DNA from: Bacillota bacterium
GTDB taxonomy: Bacteria; Bacillota_I; Bacilli_A; RF39; UBA660
Reading direction: 5' to 3'
NCBI GenBank assembly: GCA_015059305.1
Contig: SVAQ01000009.1
Location: 1-49,729 of the forward strand
Length of the DNA stretch: 49,729 nt
The position numbers and the translations under genes were made by a program. Position 1 is the stretch's first letter. Each line of letters begins with the position of its first letter. Shown here in pieces: positions 1 through 7,575 of this stretch. The notes beneath the pieces were generated by a model, which saw nothing but the letters and a program-made list of their open reading frames with translations, was not told the origin of the DNA and searched no databases.

Positions 1-323
<323 letters not shown>

Positions 324-391
324 TTTTAATTTTATTTAATGAGTGAGATATAATTTACATTATCAAGTTTTTAAAGGACAAAATCCTTTTA
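324..391 (+). other. 23S-5S spacer with a small processing-type hairpin
   Basis: AT-rich spacer with no tRNA. A six-base-pair hairpin (AAAGGA at 373-378 with TCCTTT at 384-389) sits directly before the 5S gene, and a TATAAT box lies at 349-354. The hairpin may be an rRNA processing signal; this is an inference from position only. Confidence 0.4.
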
Positions 392-493
392 TTGGTAACG
401 ATAGCTTAGGTGGTACACCTCTTCCCATACCGAACAGAGAAGTTAAGACCTAATACGCCGAAGATAGTATATGCGAAAATAGGTAGTTGCCAA
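392..493 (+). rRNA. 5S ribosomal RNA (short form)
   Basis: The conserved loop block CCCATACCGAACAGAGAAGTTAAG is centred near 425-448, and the ends pair as the terminal helix (TTGGTAAC at 392-399 with GTTGCCAA at 486-493, one G-U). The gene is about 102 nt, against about 116 nt in Bacillus. The shortening lies in the helix IV arm (about 465-481), which is reduced to a few base pairs, as in Mollicutes 5S. A run of eight T follows the terminal helix immediately, so that helix plus U-run may itself end the operon transcript. Confidence 0.93.
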
Positions 494-534
494 TTTTTTT
501 TTGCAATTAATTAGTAAAGTATAGTTAAATTACT

Positions 535-543
535 TGTTATAAT
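535..543 (+). promoter_or_regulatory. Extended -10 promoter for the tsaE operon
   Basis: TGTTATAAT (TGn plus TATAAT at 538-543) lies 36 bases before the tsaE start, and no good -35 box is present. It follows the T-run after 5S, so it starts a new transcription unit. Confidence 0.6.
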
Positions 544-579
544 TTCAATTTTTATCTTATAATTAAAATGGTGATTATA

Positions 580-1032
580 ATGAATTTTAAATATACTTCA
601 AAAAATGAAAATGATACAATGACTTTAGCTCAAAATTTTGAGTCTGAGAAATTTCCAAATATGGTTATATGTTTAGATGGAGAATTAGGTAGTGGTAAAA
701 CCGTTTTTGTTAAGGGCTTTGCAAGAGCGTTAGGAATAGAAGATAATATTACTAGTCCTACATTTAATTTAATAAAAGAGTATGATTCTGGCGAACTTCC
801 TTTATATCATATGGACGTTTATCGTCTTGAAGAAGGAGATGAAAGTGTCGGAGTTACTGAATATTATAACAAAGGTGGTATTACAATTATTGAGTGGTCA
901 GATATTATAAAAGATAAATTGCCTGAGGAGCGTGTGGAAATTACATTTAAATTTGTTGATGAAAATACTAGAGTATTGTATATCGTTCCTTATGGTTCTG
1001 TGTATGAAGAATTATGTGAATCTGTATTATAA
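580..1032 (+). CDS. tsaE: tRNA t6A biosynthesis ATPase TsaE
   Basis: A 150-residue P-loop protein of the TsaE family, the ATPase partner of the TsaB-TsaD complex that makes N6-threonylcarbamoyladenosine at A37 of ANN-decoding tRNAs. The Walker A motif GELGSGKT is at residues 34-41, followed by the family SPTF motif near 59-62 and an EWSD motif near 107. An upstream in-frame ATG at 568 exists, but only the ATG at 580 has a spaced ribosome site (GGTGAT at 570-575). It is the first gene of tsaE-tsaB-rimI-tsaD, the typical Bacillota arrangement. Confidence 0.95.
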   Translation: MNFKYTSKNENDTMTLAQNFESEKFPNMVICLDGELGSGKTVFVKGFARALGIEDNITSPTFNLIKEYDSGELPLYHMDVYRLEEGDESVGVTEYYNKGGITIIEWSDIIKDKLPEERVEITFKFVDENTRVLYIVPYGSVYEELCESVL

Positions 1033-1047
1033 ATTTCAAGGGGGATT

Positions 1048-1608
1048 ATGAAAACATTATTTATTGATACTCATTTATATGACATAAATGTTATTTTATT
1101 TGAGGACAATGTTATATTGAATGAAACTCATATTGTTGGTGAAAAACATAATAGTAAATTCTTATTGCCGTCTATTAAACAAGTTTGTGATAATCATGAA
1201 TATGATCAAATTGTTGTGGTTAATGGACCAGGGTCCTTTACTGGCGTTAGATTAGGGGTGACTGTTGCTAAAACGTTAGCATATACACAAAATATTCCGA
1301 TTAAGTCTGTGACTTCATTAGACTTAATGAATTATAGTTCTGATGCTAGTAAACATGTATTTGCAATTAATGATGGTAATGGCTATTTCATTGGTGAGTA
1401 TGAAAATCATCAAAAAATCAAAGATTTTTATTATTTGTCAAATGTTGAATATAAACAATTTATCAACAACAATACTGTAGAAACAAATGTTGCTATTAAT
1501 TATGAAGAAGTGTTAAATAGCATAAAAAAATTCAGCCTTGTAAATCCACATAGTGTAAATCCTATTTATATTAAGTTAATTGGTGTTGAAAGTGATAAGA
1601 AAAATTAA
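1048..1608 (+). CDS. tsaB: tRNA t6A biosynthesis scaffold TsaB
   Basis: A 186-residue ASKHA-fold protein that dimerises with TsaD. The N-terminal strand MKTLFIDTH and the family signature NGPGSFTGVRLG (about residues 58-69) are visible. It is shorter than many TsaB proteins (about 220-230 residues): the C-terminal lobe is trimmed, as in other small genomes. A strong ribosome site (AGGGGG) precedes the ATG. The next gene overlaps its 3' end. Confidence 0.92.
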   Translation: MKTLFIDTHLYDINVILFEDNVILNETHIVGEKHNSKFLLPSIKQVCDNHEYDQIVVVNGPGSFTGVRLGVTVAKTLAYTQNIPIKSVTSLDLMNYSSDASKHVFAINDGNGYFIGEYENHQKIKDFYYLSNVEYKQFINNNTVETNVAINYEEVLNSIKKFSLVNPHSVNPIYIKLIGVESDKKN

Positions 1609-2005
1609 AGAAGCTGATATTAGTGAAATATGTTTATTAGGGAAAAATTATATTGATAATTTTGAAATATTGTATGATTTAAAATCGTATATTAATAGTT
1701 CTATATATATAGTAAATTGCTTTGAAGAAGATAATATAATCAAAGGTTTTATTATAGCAAATTTTCTATATGAGAATGTTGAAATTTTGTTGGTTTTTGT
1801 AAAAGCGGAGTATCGCAACCGTGGAATTGCATCCGAATTACTTAAAAGTTTAGAGGTTGATTCTGTTGAAAAGTTGTTACTTGAGGTATCTGTTTTAAAT
1901 GATCCAGCATTAAAGTTATATGATAAAATGGGTTATAAAATCATTTCTACCCGGAAAAAATATTATAATGGTGTAGATGCATATGTAATGAGAAAGGAGT
2001 TATAA
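1592..2005 (+). CDS. rimI: GNAT acetyltransferase, RimI-like
   Basis: About 137 residues with a GNAT fold. The acetyl-CoA loop appears as VKAEYRNRGIASELL, and the C-terminal half ends in the usual NDPALKLYDKMGYK segment. Its place between tsaB and tsaD is the classical position of rimI, the N-terminal acetyltransferase of ribosomal protein S18. No ATG start exists: TTG 1580, GTG 1583 and GTG 1592 are all in frame. GTG 1592 is preferred because it gives the usual MIRKIKEADI start and has GGTG six bases upstream. The gene overlaps tsaB by 17 nt. The substrate is not shown by the sequence. Confidence 0.82.
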   Translation: MIRKIKEADISEICLLGKNYIDNFEILYDLKSYINSSIYIVNCFEEDNIIKGFIIANFLYENVEILLVFVKAEYRNRGIASELLKSLEVDSVEKLLLEVSVLNDPALKLYDKMGYKIISTRKKYYNGVDAYVMRKEL

Positions 2006-3012
2006 TGAAAGATGTATATATTTTAGCAGTAGAGTCAAGTTGTGATGAAACTAGTATTGCAGTAATAAAAAATGGCCAGGAATGTATTGCATTAACCGTT
2101 TTGACTCAAATGGATACACATGCAGAATTTGGCGGTGTGGTACCGGAGATAGCATCGCGTATGCATGCCGAAAATATTACTATGGTTTTAGAAGAAACTT
2201 TGAAAAAAGCAAATATGACTGTCGCTCAAATGGATGCGATTGCAGTGGCATATAAACCAGGTTTAATGGGTTCTTTATTAGTTGGTATTGAGTTTGCAAA
2301 AACTCTTTCATATGTCTATAAAAAGCCCCTTATTGGCGTTAATCATTTAATAGGACATATTTATGCCAATAATCTTGAAGATAAGTTAGAATATCCTCTT
2401 TTAGCATTAGTAGTTAGTGGCGGGCATACTGAACTTGTCGTAATGAAAAATGATTATGAATTTGAGCTTTTAGGTGCGACTTTAGATGATGCTATTGGTG
2501 AAGCTTACGATAAGGTTGCTAGAGTATTAGGGTATCCATATCCTGGGGGACCTAATATCGAAAAAGCTGCAGCTTTGGGTTCAAATAGTTATAAATTACC
2601 TAAACCGGTTGATGATGACAGTTATAATTTTAGTTATAGTGGTTTAAAAAGTCATATTATTAATTTAGCGAACACAGAAAAAATGAAAGGTAATCCACTT
2701 CGAAAAGAGGATTTAGCATGTAGCTTTCAAACTGCCGCTGTTGATGAACTTTCAAGAAAGTTAGAGTTAGCATTAAAAAATACAAATATTAAAAATGTCG
2801 TTTTAGCGGGTGGTGTTTCTGCTAATAAATATTTACGGAATGAAATTAATGCAGTTTGTAAAGTTTTTGATGCAAAATTATACATTCCAAGAATGCTTTA
2901 TTGTACTGACAATGCTGCTATGATTGGTGCAGCAGCGTATCCTTTATTTCTTAAAGGGGAATTTAAAGATTTAAGTTTAAATGCAGAAAGTCATGCTGGT
3001 GTATGTGATTAA
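2005..3012 (+). CDS. tsaD: tRNA N6-adenosine threonylcarbamoyltransferase TsaD
   Basis: A 335-residue full-length TsaD/Kae1 protein that transfers the threonylcarbamoyl group to A37. The metal-binding HxxxH is visible as NHLIGHIYAN (about residues 112-121), with VSGGHTEL shortly after and a C-terminal DNAAMIGAA motif. Its ATG overlaps the rimI stop (TAATG), so the two are translationally coupled. The end overlaps tspO on the other strand by 4 nt. Confidence 0.97.
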   Translation: MKDVYILAVESSCDETSIAVIKNGQECIALTVLTQMDTHAEFGGVVPEIASRMHAENITMVLEETLKKANMTVAQMDAIAVAYKPGLMGSLLVGIEFAKTLSYVYKKPLIGVNHLIGHIYANNLEDKLEYPLLALVVSGGHTELVVMKNDYEFELLGATLDDAIGEAYDKVARVLGYPYPGGPNIEKAAALGSNSYKLPKPVDDDSYNFSYSGLKSHIINLANTEKMKGNPLRKEDLACSFQTAAVDELSRKLELALKNTNIKNVVLAGGVSANKYLRNEINAVCKVFDAKLYIPRMLYCTDNAAMIGAAAYPLFLKGEFKDLSLNAESHAGVCD

Positions 3013-3455
3013 TTTAGAAACGCAACTCCTAAGTTTAAATAAAGTGCGAAAATTAACCATATTAAATAAGGAAATTGCAAATAGCCTGCAATTTTTTTTA
3101 TTGATAAAAAATTTCTAGTCATTAAATATACATAGTAAATTAAAATTAAAATCCATAATGCGGAGAAATAATATAATTCGAAATTAAAAAATAAAAAAGG
3201 CCAAATTAGGTTTATAAGAAGCTGTGCTAGAAATAAATTAATGCTTTTCTTGTTGCATTTATCCTTTATTATTGCGTATAAAGATATTCCCATAAGAATA
3301 TAAAGAATAGACCAGACAATTGGGAATACAATACCTGGAGGACTAAATGGCGGTTTATTAATAATTTGATAAGTATCAGTATTTATTAATAATCCAACAA
3401 TAATTCCACACACCAGTGGTCCAAAAAGAGTAATAATATTTTTTAATGTTTTCAT
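3009..3455 (-). CDS. tspO: TspO/MBR family tryptophan-rich sensory protein homologue
   Basis: A 148-residue protein with five predicted membrane helices and the family pattern KPPFSPPGIVFPIVWSILY (about residues 34-52). TspO proteins bind tetrapyrroles and act in porphyrin handling and stress responses; the role here is unknown. It is convergent with tsaD and divergent from ssrA. The minus strand before the ATG reads as two overlapping TATAAT boxes with no Shine-Dalgarno sequence, so the message may be leaderless or nearly so. Confidence 0.93.
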   Translation of the reverse strand: MKTLKNIITLFGPLVCGIIVGLLINTDTYQIINKPPFSPPGIVFPIVWSILYILMGISLYAIIKDKCNKKSINLFLAQLLINLIWPFLFFNFELYYFSALWILILIYYVYLMTRNFLSIKKIAGYLQFPYLIWLIFALYLNLGVAFLN

Positions 3456-3478
3456 ATTATATATTATATTTTGTTAAT

Positions 3479-3507
3479 TTTACTTTATGCTATAAGTATG
3501 ATAAAAT
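3479..3507 (+). promoter_or_regulatory. Promoter of tmRNA
   Basis: TTTACT at 3479-3484, a 17-base spacer and TAAAAT at 3502-3507 preceded by TG (3499-3500). The predicted start is a few bases before the mature 5' end at 3520. A second candidate, TGCTATAAG at 3488-3496, is slightly upstream. Confidence 0.55.
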
Positions 3508-3519
3508 ATTATATATATC

Positions 3520-3869
3520 GGGGTAGTTTGGTTTCGACATGTATTACTAGATATGATTGCAAGTAGTTGGCAAACTTTAAATGCACAAAAAAATAAATAA
3601 CGAAACTTCATATAGTTTCGCTCCACAATTTGCTTAATTAAGTAAAGGAGCACTTCTATCTTTTTCCCTTGTAGAAAAGACTAGGGGTTCATATATGCAA
3701 GGTATAAATTTATTATTGTTTAAGTAATAAATTCGAATGCTTATTAAACTTACTATTTAATAGGTACGTATATAGCCAGTTAAATAGGAAATTACAAATA
3801 GTACTAAACTTGTAGATATTGTATTATAGGATATATTGGACAGGAGTTCGACTCTCCTCTACTCCACCA
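3520..3869 (+). ncRNA. ssrA: Transfer-messenger RNA (tmRNA)
   Basis: A 350-nt one-piece tmRNA. The tRNA-like ends are clear: GGGGTAG at 3520-3526 pairs with CTACTCC near the 3' end, followed by the encoded ACCA (to 3869), with GGTTTCGACA and GTTCGACTC as D- and T-arm parts. The tag frame ends GCT CCA CAA TTT GCT TAA (stop 3635-3637). The best fit for the resume codon is AAA at 3587, giving the tag (A)KKINNETSYSFAPQFA; the resume point is inferred by comparison with Mycoplasma tags. GAAACT (3602-3607) and AGTTTC (3614-3619) form the helix inside the tag. tmRNA with SmpB rescues stalled ribosomes. Confidence 0.97.
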
Positions 3870-3878
3870 TTAGAGTTT

Positions 3879-3916
3879 AACTTGAACTTTTCTATAGTCT
3901 AGAAAATCAAGTTTTA
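3879..3916 (+). terminator. Hairpin terminator after tmRNA
   Basis: AACTTGA (3879-3885) pairs with TCAAGTT (3907-3913), and inside it TTTTCTA (3888-3894) pairs with TAGAAAA (3900-3906). The T-run behind it is poor. It may serve as 3' end signal or processing site for ssrA. Confidence 0.55.
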
Positions 3917-3923
3917 TATAGGA

Positions 3924-3952
3924 AATCACTGATTTAGAAAAGTGATTTTTTT
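3924..3952 (+). terminator. Rho-independent terminator
   Basis: AATCACT (3924-3930) pairs with AGTGATT (3941-3947), followed by a run of T to 3952. A second stop signal downstream of ssrA. Confidence 0.75.
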
Positions 3953-4045
3953 GTTTGAAATTTTGTAATGTCATGAAAGAAAAATAATCAGGAAATATAT
4001 GATATACTATAATTAGGTAGATAAATAGTTTTGTTAGGAGAAAAA

Positions 4046-4339
4046 ATGAAAAAGAAAGTTGTAAAAGTAATAATAAGTGTAATACTATCATTCATTTTGG
4101 CATACACATTATTTATTGTTGAAGAATCTATAAGATTATCAAATAATTCACTAGCAGAACCATTAATAGTTTTTGAAGAAAGTTATAGTGGCAGTGTTGG
4201 AGATGCTACTTATAAAAGTTTGGGATTTACTTTGATAACTAAATATGCTCATTTTGAGGGTTCAAGCGATAGAGTTTATCCAATAGCGCAAGAATTTTGG
4301 CTTTTTGATAGTTTCCTTATATGGGCATGGGTTAGTTAA
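4046..4339 (+). CDS. Small single-pass membrane protein, unknown
   Basis: 97 residues: a lysine-rich start (MKKKVVK), one membrane helix at about residues 8-25, then an extracytoplasmic part with YKSLGFTLITKYAH and an aromatic C-terminus ending FLIWAWVS. I do not recognise the family with certainty. Start chosen at ATG 4046 because TAGGAG at 4035-4040 precedes it; the upstream TTG at 4031 has no ribosome site. A TATAAT lies at 4008-4013. The protease gene follows after 27 bases, so the two are probably co-transcribed. Confidence 0.7.
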   Translation: MKKKVVKVIISVILSFILAYTLFIVEESIRLSNNSLAEPLIVFEESYSGSVGDATYKSLGFTLITKYAHFEGSSDRVYPIAQEFWLFDSFLIWAWVS

Positions 4340-4366
4340 GCAGATTACAATTTGAAAGAGAGACAA

Positions 4367-5068
4367 ATGATTATGAGAAAAGTATTTGAAAAATATGAAA
4401 CATTATTTTGTATGTTATTAATTGTATTATATGTAGTAGTAAATTCAATATATATTCAAAAATTTGGCTTAGTAGACTATAGATGTGTAATTATAAATAC
4501 TATGTTTTCAATTGGGCTAATTATATTAATTATAATACTTGGGAAAACGTCTTATTATGGATTAACAAAAGTAATAACTCCAAAAAAATATCTATATTTC
4601 ATTCCATTAATACTAATTGTATCAGTTAACTTATGGAATGGTATTAATATTAATAATTCAACATTAGAAATTACATTTCATATTTTAAATATGATTAATA
4701 TTGGTTTTATAGAAGAAATTATTTTTAGAGGATTTTTATTTAAAATGATGGCAAAAGACAATGTTAAAATTGCAATAATAGTAAGCTCGGTTACCTTTGG
4801 AATAGGGCATATTATTAATTTGTTTAATGGTGCAGACTTATTTCCAACGTTAATGCAAGTTTGTTATGCAATATCTATAGGATATTTATTTGTTACTATA
4901 TTCCATAAAAGTAAGTCACTTATTCCGTGTATAATAACACACTCATTAGTAAATTCATTTTCTATATTTAATGTTGATAATTTTATATCGTTATATATAT
5001 CATCAATATTTTTAATAATATTTCCAGTGATTTATGCAATTTATATTAATAAGATTATAAATAATTAA
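4367..5068 (+). CDS. CPBP family intramembrane metalloprotease
   Basis: About 233 residues with multiple membrane helices and all three CPBP (Abi/CAAX-like) motifs: EEIIFRG (motif 1), FGIGH (motif 2) and ITHSLVNS (motif 3). These glutamate-type membrane proteases process prenylated proteins in eukaryotes; in bacteria many are linked to bacteriocin self-immunity or peptide processing. No bacteriocin or radical-SAM peptide gene is directly adjacent, although a radical SAM gene lies 1.2 kb downstream. ATG 4367 is preferred over TTG 4352. The ribosome site (GAGAG) is weak, consistent with coupling to the small membrane protein upstream. Confidence 0.88.
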   Translation: MIMRKVFEKYETLFCMLLIVLYVVVNSIYIQKFGLVDYRCVIINTMFSIGLIILIIILGKTSYYGLTKVITPKKYLYFIPLILIVSVNLWNGININNSTLEITFHILNMINIGFIEEIIFRGFLFKMMAKDNVKIAIIVSSVTFGIGHIINLFNGADLFPTLMQVCYAISIGYLFVTIFHKSKSLIPCIITHSLVNSFSIFNVDNFISLYISSIFLIIFPVIYAIYINKIINN

Positions 5069-5086
5069 TTATACTAATAAATTTAT

Positions 5087-5110
5087 AGAGCAGAAGGTCG
5101 CTCTTTTTTT
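5087..5110 (+). terminator. Rho-independent terminator
   Basis: AGAGC (5087-5091) pairs with GCTCT (5100-5104), followed by seven T. It ends the membrane protein/CPBP unit. Confidence 0.75.
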
Positions 5111-5222
5111 GAATAGAAAAGGAGGTTAATCGGAAAGTGATTGGTAGTGATGTAATAATTTTATATTGCTGTTTTGGTGTTATTTACTTTTAAATTTCAT
5201 ATATTATGAAAGGAGTGATAAC

Positions 5223-6143
5223 ATGAATTATGATTACCATTATGGTAATAATTATTTTCAGTATAATGGAAAAACAGGTATTAAAAGTACATTATATAAC
5301 ATAATGGCCCCTGAACAATCACAAGATGTTCAGCCAGGAATGGAATATTTAATGGAGCCTAAACCTATATTTGATAATCCTGAGTATCAAGGTAGTGGTA
5401 AATTAAAAAATAAAGTAGCAATAATAACTGGTGGAGATAGTGGGTTAGGAAGAACTTGTTCTGTGTACTATGTAAAAGAGGGAGCAAAAGTTGTAATTGT
5501 TTATCTTAATGAAGACAAGGATGCTAATGATACTAAAAATTATATAAATAAATTAGGTGGCGAATGTTATTTAATAAAAGGCGATATTACTAATCATGAG
5601 TTTTGTAAAAAAGTAATTAAAGAAACAATAAACAAGTATGGTAGGATAGATATTTTAGTTAATAATGCAGGTGTACAATACCAACAAGATGCTTTAGAAA
5701 ATATATCGGATGATCAATTTGATTGGACTATGAAAGTTAATATATATGGTATGTTTTATTTAACTAAAGAAGCACTACCTTACCTTCGTTGTGGTGCATC
5801 TATAATTAATTTATCATCAGTTACAACATTTTATGGTGATCCACAATTAATTGATTATGTAACTACCAAAGGCGCCATTGTAGGTTTTACTAGAAGTTTA
5901 GCGAGAAATTTAGCGTTAAAAAACATTCGAGTTAATGCTATTGCCCCAGGATTTTTTTGGACCCCGCTTCAACCAAGTTGTTGGGTGGCTGAAAAAATAC
6001 CATCATTAGGATCTGATGCTGCAATGGCAAGGGGCGCAATGCCATATGAGCTAGGGCCAACATTTGTATTCTTAGCAAGTGATGATTCTAGTTATATGAC
6101 CGGTCAAGTTATACATAATAATGGTGGACAGGTAATGAGTTAA
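5223..6143 (+). CDS. SDR family oxidoreductase (YdaD/YghA-type)
   Basis: 306 residues. It has the long N-terminal extension typical of the YdaD/YhdF/YghA subgroup (PGMEYLMEPKPIF, residues 38-50), then the NAD(P) site TGGDSGLG (69-76), NNAG (147-150), the catalytic Ser near 198 and Tyr212-xxx-Lys216. The subgroup is often part of general stress regulons in Bacillus, but the substrate is not known. Start chosen at ATG 5223 with AAAGGAG about eight bases upstream; an in-frame TTG at 5166 has no ribosome site. It stands alone between two terminators. Confidence 0.92.
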   Translation: MNYDYHYGNNYFQYNGKTGIKSTLYNIMAPEQSQDVQPGMEYLMEPKPIFDNPEYQGSGKLKNKVAIITGGDSGLGRTCSVYYVKEGAKVVIVYLNEDKDANDTKNYINKLGGECYLIKGDITNHEFCKKVIKETINKYGRIDILVNNAGVQYQQDALENISDDQFDWTMKVNIYGMFYLTKEALPYLRCGASIINLSSVTTFYGDPQLIDYVTTKGAIVGFTRSLARNLALKNIRVNAIAPGFFWTPLQPSCWVAEKIPSLGSDAAMARGAMPYELGPTFVFLASDDSSYMTGQVIHNNGGQVMS

Positions 6144-6170
6144 AGTTAAAAATAATAATGTAATTTATTA

Positions 6171-6203
6171 AAGAAACAGCAGAAATTGTATGTTTCTTTT
6201 TTT
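6171..6203 (+). terminator. Rho-independent terminator after the SDR gene
   Basis: AAGAAAC (6171-6177) pairs with GTTTCTT (6192-6198), and the T-run continues to 6203. Confidence 0.7.
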
Positions 6204-6208
6204 GGTGA

Positions 6209-6217
6209 TGTTATAAT
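6209..6217 (+). promoter_or_regulatory. Extended -10 promoter for the radical SAM gene
   Basis: TGTTATAAT (TATAAT at 6212-6217), starting only 5 bases after the preceding terminator T-run. The gene starts 19 bases after the -10. Confidence 0.6.
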
Positions 6218-6235
6218 AAAATCAGTGGAGAAAAT

Positions 6236-7066
6236 ATGTATAAAAAAGTTTATGTTGAAATAACAAATAATTGTAATTTAAAATGTGATTTTTGTATTCA
6301 AAATAGTCGTGTTAAAAAGTTTATGTCTACAGAAGAGTTTAAAATAATTTTAAACAAATTAAAATCACATACAAAATATTTATATTTTCATGTACTAGGA
6401 GAACCTCTTGTGCATCCAAATGTTAGTGAATTTATTGATTATGCTAGTGATAACTATGCAGTCAATATAACTACGAACGGATATTTAATAAATAGAATAA
6501 AAGATAAGAAAAATATAAGGCAAGTAAATATTTCTTTGCATAGTTATGATGAAAAGTACAATATAAGTTTGGAAAATTATATGAAAAATATATTTGATTC
6601 TATTGAATTATTGAAGGAATATACTTATATTTCTCTACGTTTTTGGGTTAAAAATAAATTCTCTAAAAAGATTTTATCGTTAATAAGCAAAAGATACCAT
6701 CTTGATTTAGATATAAACAATTTAAAAGATAACACAAAACTTGAAAAAAATGTTTATTTAAGTACAAATGAAGAATTTATATGGCCAGATTTAAAGAATA
6801 ATTATTGGGATGAAGTTGGATCTTGTTATGGTTTAAAGCATCATATCGGAATATTAGTAGATGGTACAATAATTCCTTGTTGCTTAGATAGTAAAGGAAC
6901 AATTAATTTAGGAAATATTTTTAAAAATGATATTGATGATATAATTTCTAGTTCTAGATATCAAAAGATGTTAGAAGGTTTTAAGAATAATTTTAAAGTT
7001 GAATTACTGTGTAAAAAATGTCCTATAAAAAAGGGAATAAAGTCAAAACAAACAAATAAGAATTGA
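6236..7066 (+). CDS. Radical SAM/SPASM-like protein, substrate unknown
   Basis: 276 residues. The N-terminal 4Fe-4S site is CNLKCDFC (C13, C17, C20), followed by a GEP motif (VLGEPLVHPN). The C-terminal third has PCC (near residue 220), the NLGNIF motif and CKKCP, which is the layout of a short SPASM domain carrying an auxiliary cluster. Such proteins modify peptides (sactipeptides, ranthipeptides) or other substrates. No obvious precursor peptide gene flanks it, only a 13-codon reading frame downstream. It is flanked by housekeeping genes and looks like a stand-alone accessory gene. Confidence 0.85.
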   Translation: MYKKVYVEITNNCNLKCDFCIQNSRVKKFMSTEEFKIILNKLKSHTKYLYFHVLGEPLVHPNVSEFIDYASDNYAVNITTNGYLINRIKDKKNIRQVNISLHSYDEKYNISLENYMKNIFDSIELLKEYTYISLRFWVKNKFSKKILSLISKRYHLDLDINNLKDNTKLEKNVYLSTNEEFIWPDLKNNYWDEVGSCYGLKHHIGILVDGTIIPCCLDSKGTINLGNIFKNDIDDIISSSRYQKMLEGFKNNFKVELLCKKCPIKKGIKSKQTNKN

Positions 7067-7182
7067 TAATTTTTTAATTAATTAGGTAAATGAAATGAAA
7101 CTAGGTTTTTATTTAATAATAATTAGTACTTTTTAACATAATCATTTAATAGATACAATATATGAAATTTAGGCGAAATAAG

Positions 7183-7211
7183 TGGACAAAAGGTATGTAA
7201 TTTGTTATACT
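7183..7211 (+). promoter_or_regulatory. Promoter of rpsF-ssb-rpsR
   Basis: TGGACA (7183-7188), a 17-base spacer and TATACT (7206-7211), with a TG at 7203-7204 making an extended -10. Confidence 0.75.
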
Positions 7212-7217
7212 ACATTC

Positions 7218-7260
7218 GAGTAAAGAAATTACTCCTTGCTTCATATTAGAAGCCGAGTAG
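7218..7260 (+). promoter_or_regulatory. S6:S18-type ribosomal protein leader
   Basis: A stem-loop lies directly upstream of rpsF: TACTC (7230-7234) pairs with GAGTA (7255-7259) and, inside it, GCTTC (7238-7242) with GAAGC (7249-7253), leaving an internal loop with the CCG that is characteristic of the known S6:S18-binding leader. TTACTC (7229-7234) can alternatively pair with GAGTAA at 7218-7223. The family assignment rests on position and the CCG motif. Confidence 0.6.
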
Positions 7261-7281
7261 ACCATAAGGAGGTGAAATGAG

Positions 7282-7575
7282 ATGGACCGTTACGAAATTA
7301 TGTTTATAGTAAAAAATACTATTGAAGATGAAGCTGTAAAAAAAGAAGCAGATACTCTACAAAGTTTAATTACTAGCGACAAAGGTAAAATCATCGAATT
7401 CAAAGAAATGGGAAAAAGAAAATTAGCTTACCCAATTAAAAAGGAATTAACTGGTACTTACTATGTTATGACTGTTGAAGCTAATCATGATACTATTAAA
7501 GAATTTGATCGTAAAGTTTTAATTAATGAAAATGTTTTAAGACATTTAATTATTAAAAAAGAAGGAGAAAAATAA
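7282..7575 (+). CDS. rpsF: 30S ribosomal protein S6
   Basis: 97 residues starting MDRYEIMFIVKN, full length for the family. S6 binds 16S rRNA as a pair with S18, which is encoded two genes downstream. AAGGAGG precedes the ATG. Its stop overlaps the start of ssb (TAATG). It is the first gene of the conserved rpsF-ssb-rpsR operon. Confidence 0.98.
   Translation: MDRYEIMFIVKNTIEDEAVKKEADTLQSLITSDKGKIIEFKEMGKRKLAYPIKKELTGTYYVMTVEANHDTIKEFDRKVLINENVLRHLIIKKEGEK

Noticed and set aside
2970..3045. 11-base direct repeat TAAGTTTAAAT at the tsaD/tspO junction
   Set aside because: Short, AT-only and expected by chance at this composition; no element boundaries.
3870..4091. 73-codon minus-strand frame behind ssrA
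   Set aside because: Covers two terminator hairpins and the promoter of the next gene; starts inside that gene without a ribosome site.
5137..5193. 18-codon frame with GGAGG upstream, before the SDR gene
   Set aside because: Spacing to the GTG is too long and the frame has no conserved features; might be a relic, not supported as a gene.
7095..7136. 13-codon frame after the radical SAM gene, possible precursor peptide
   Set aside because: Too short, hydrophobic, no Cys or Asp/Thr pattern expected for a modified peptide.
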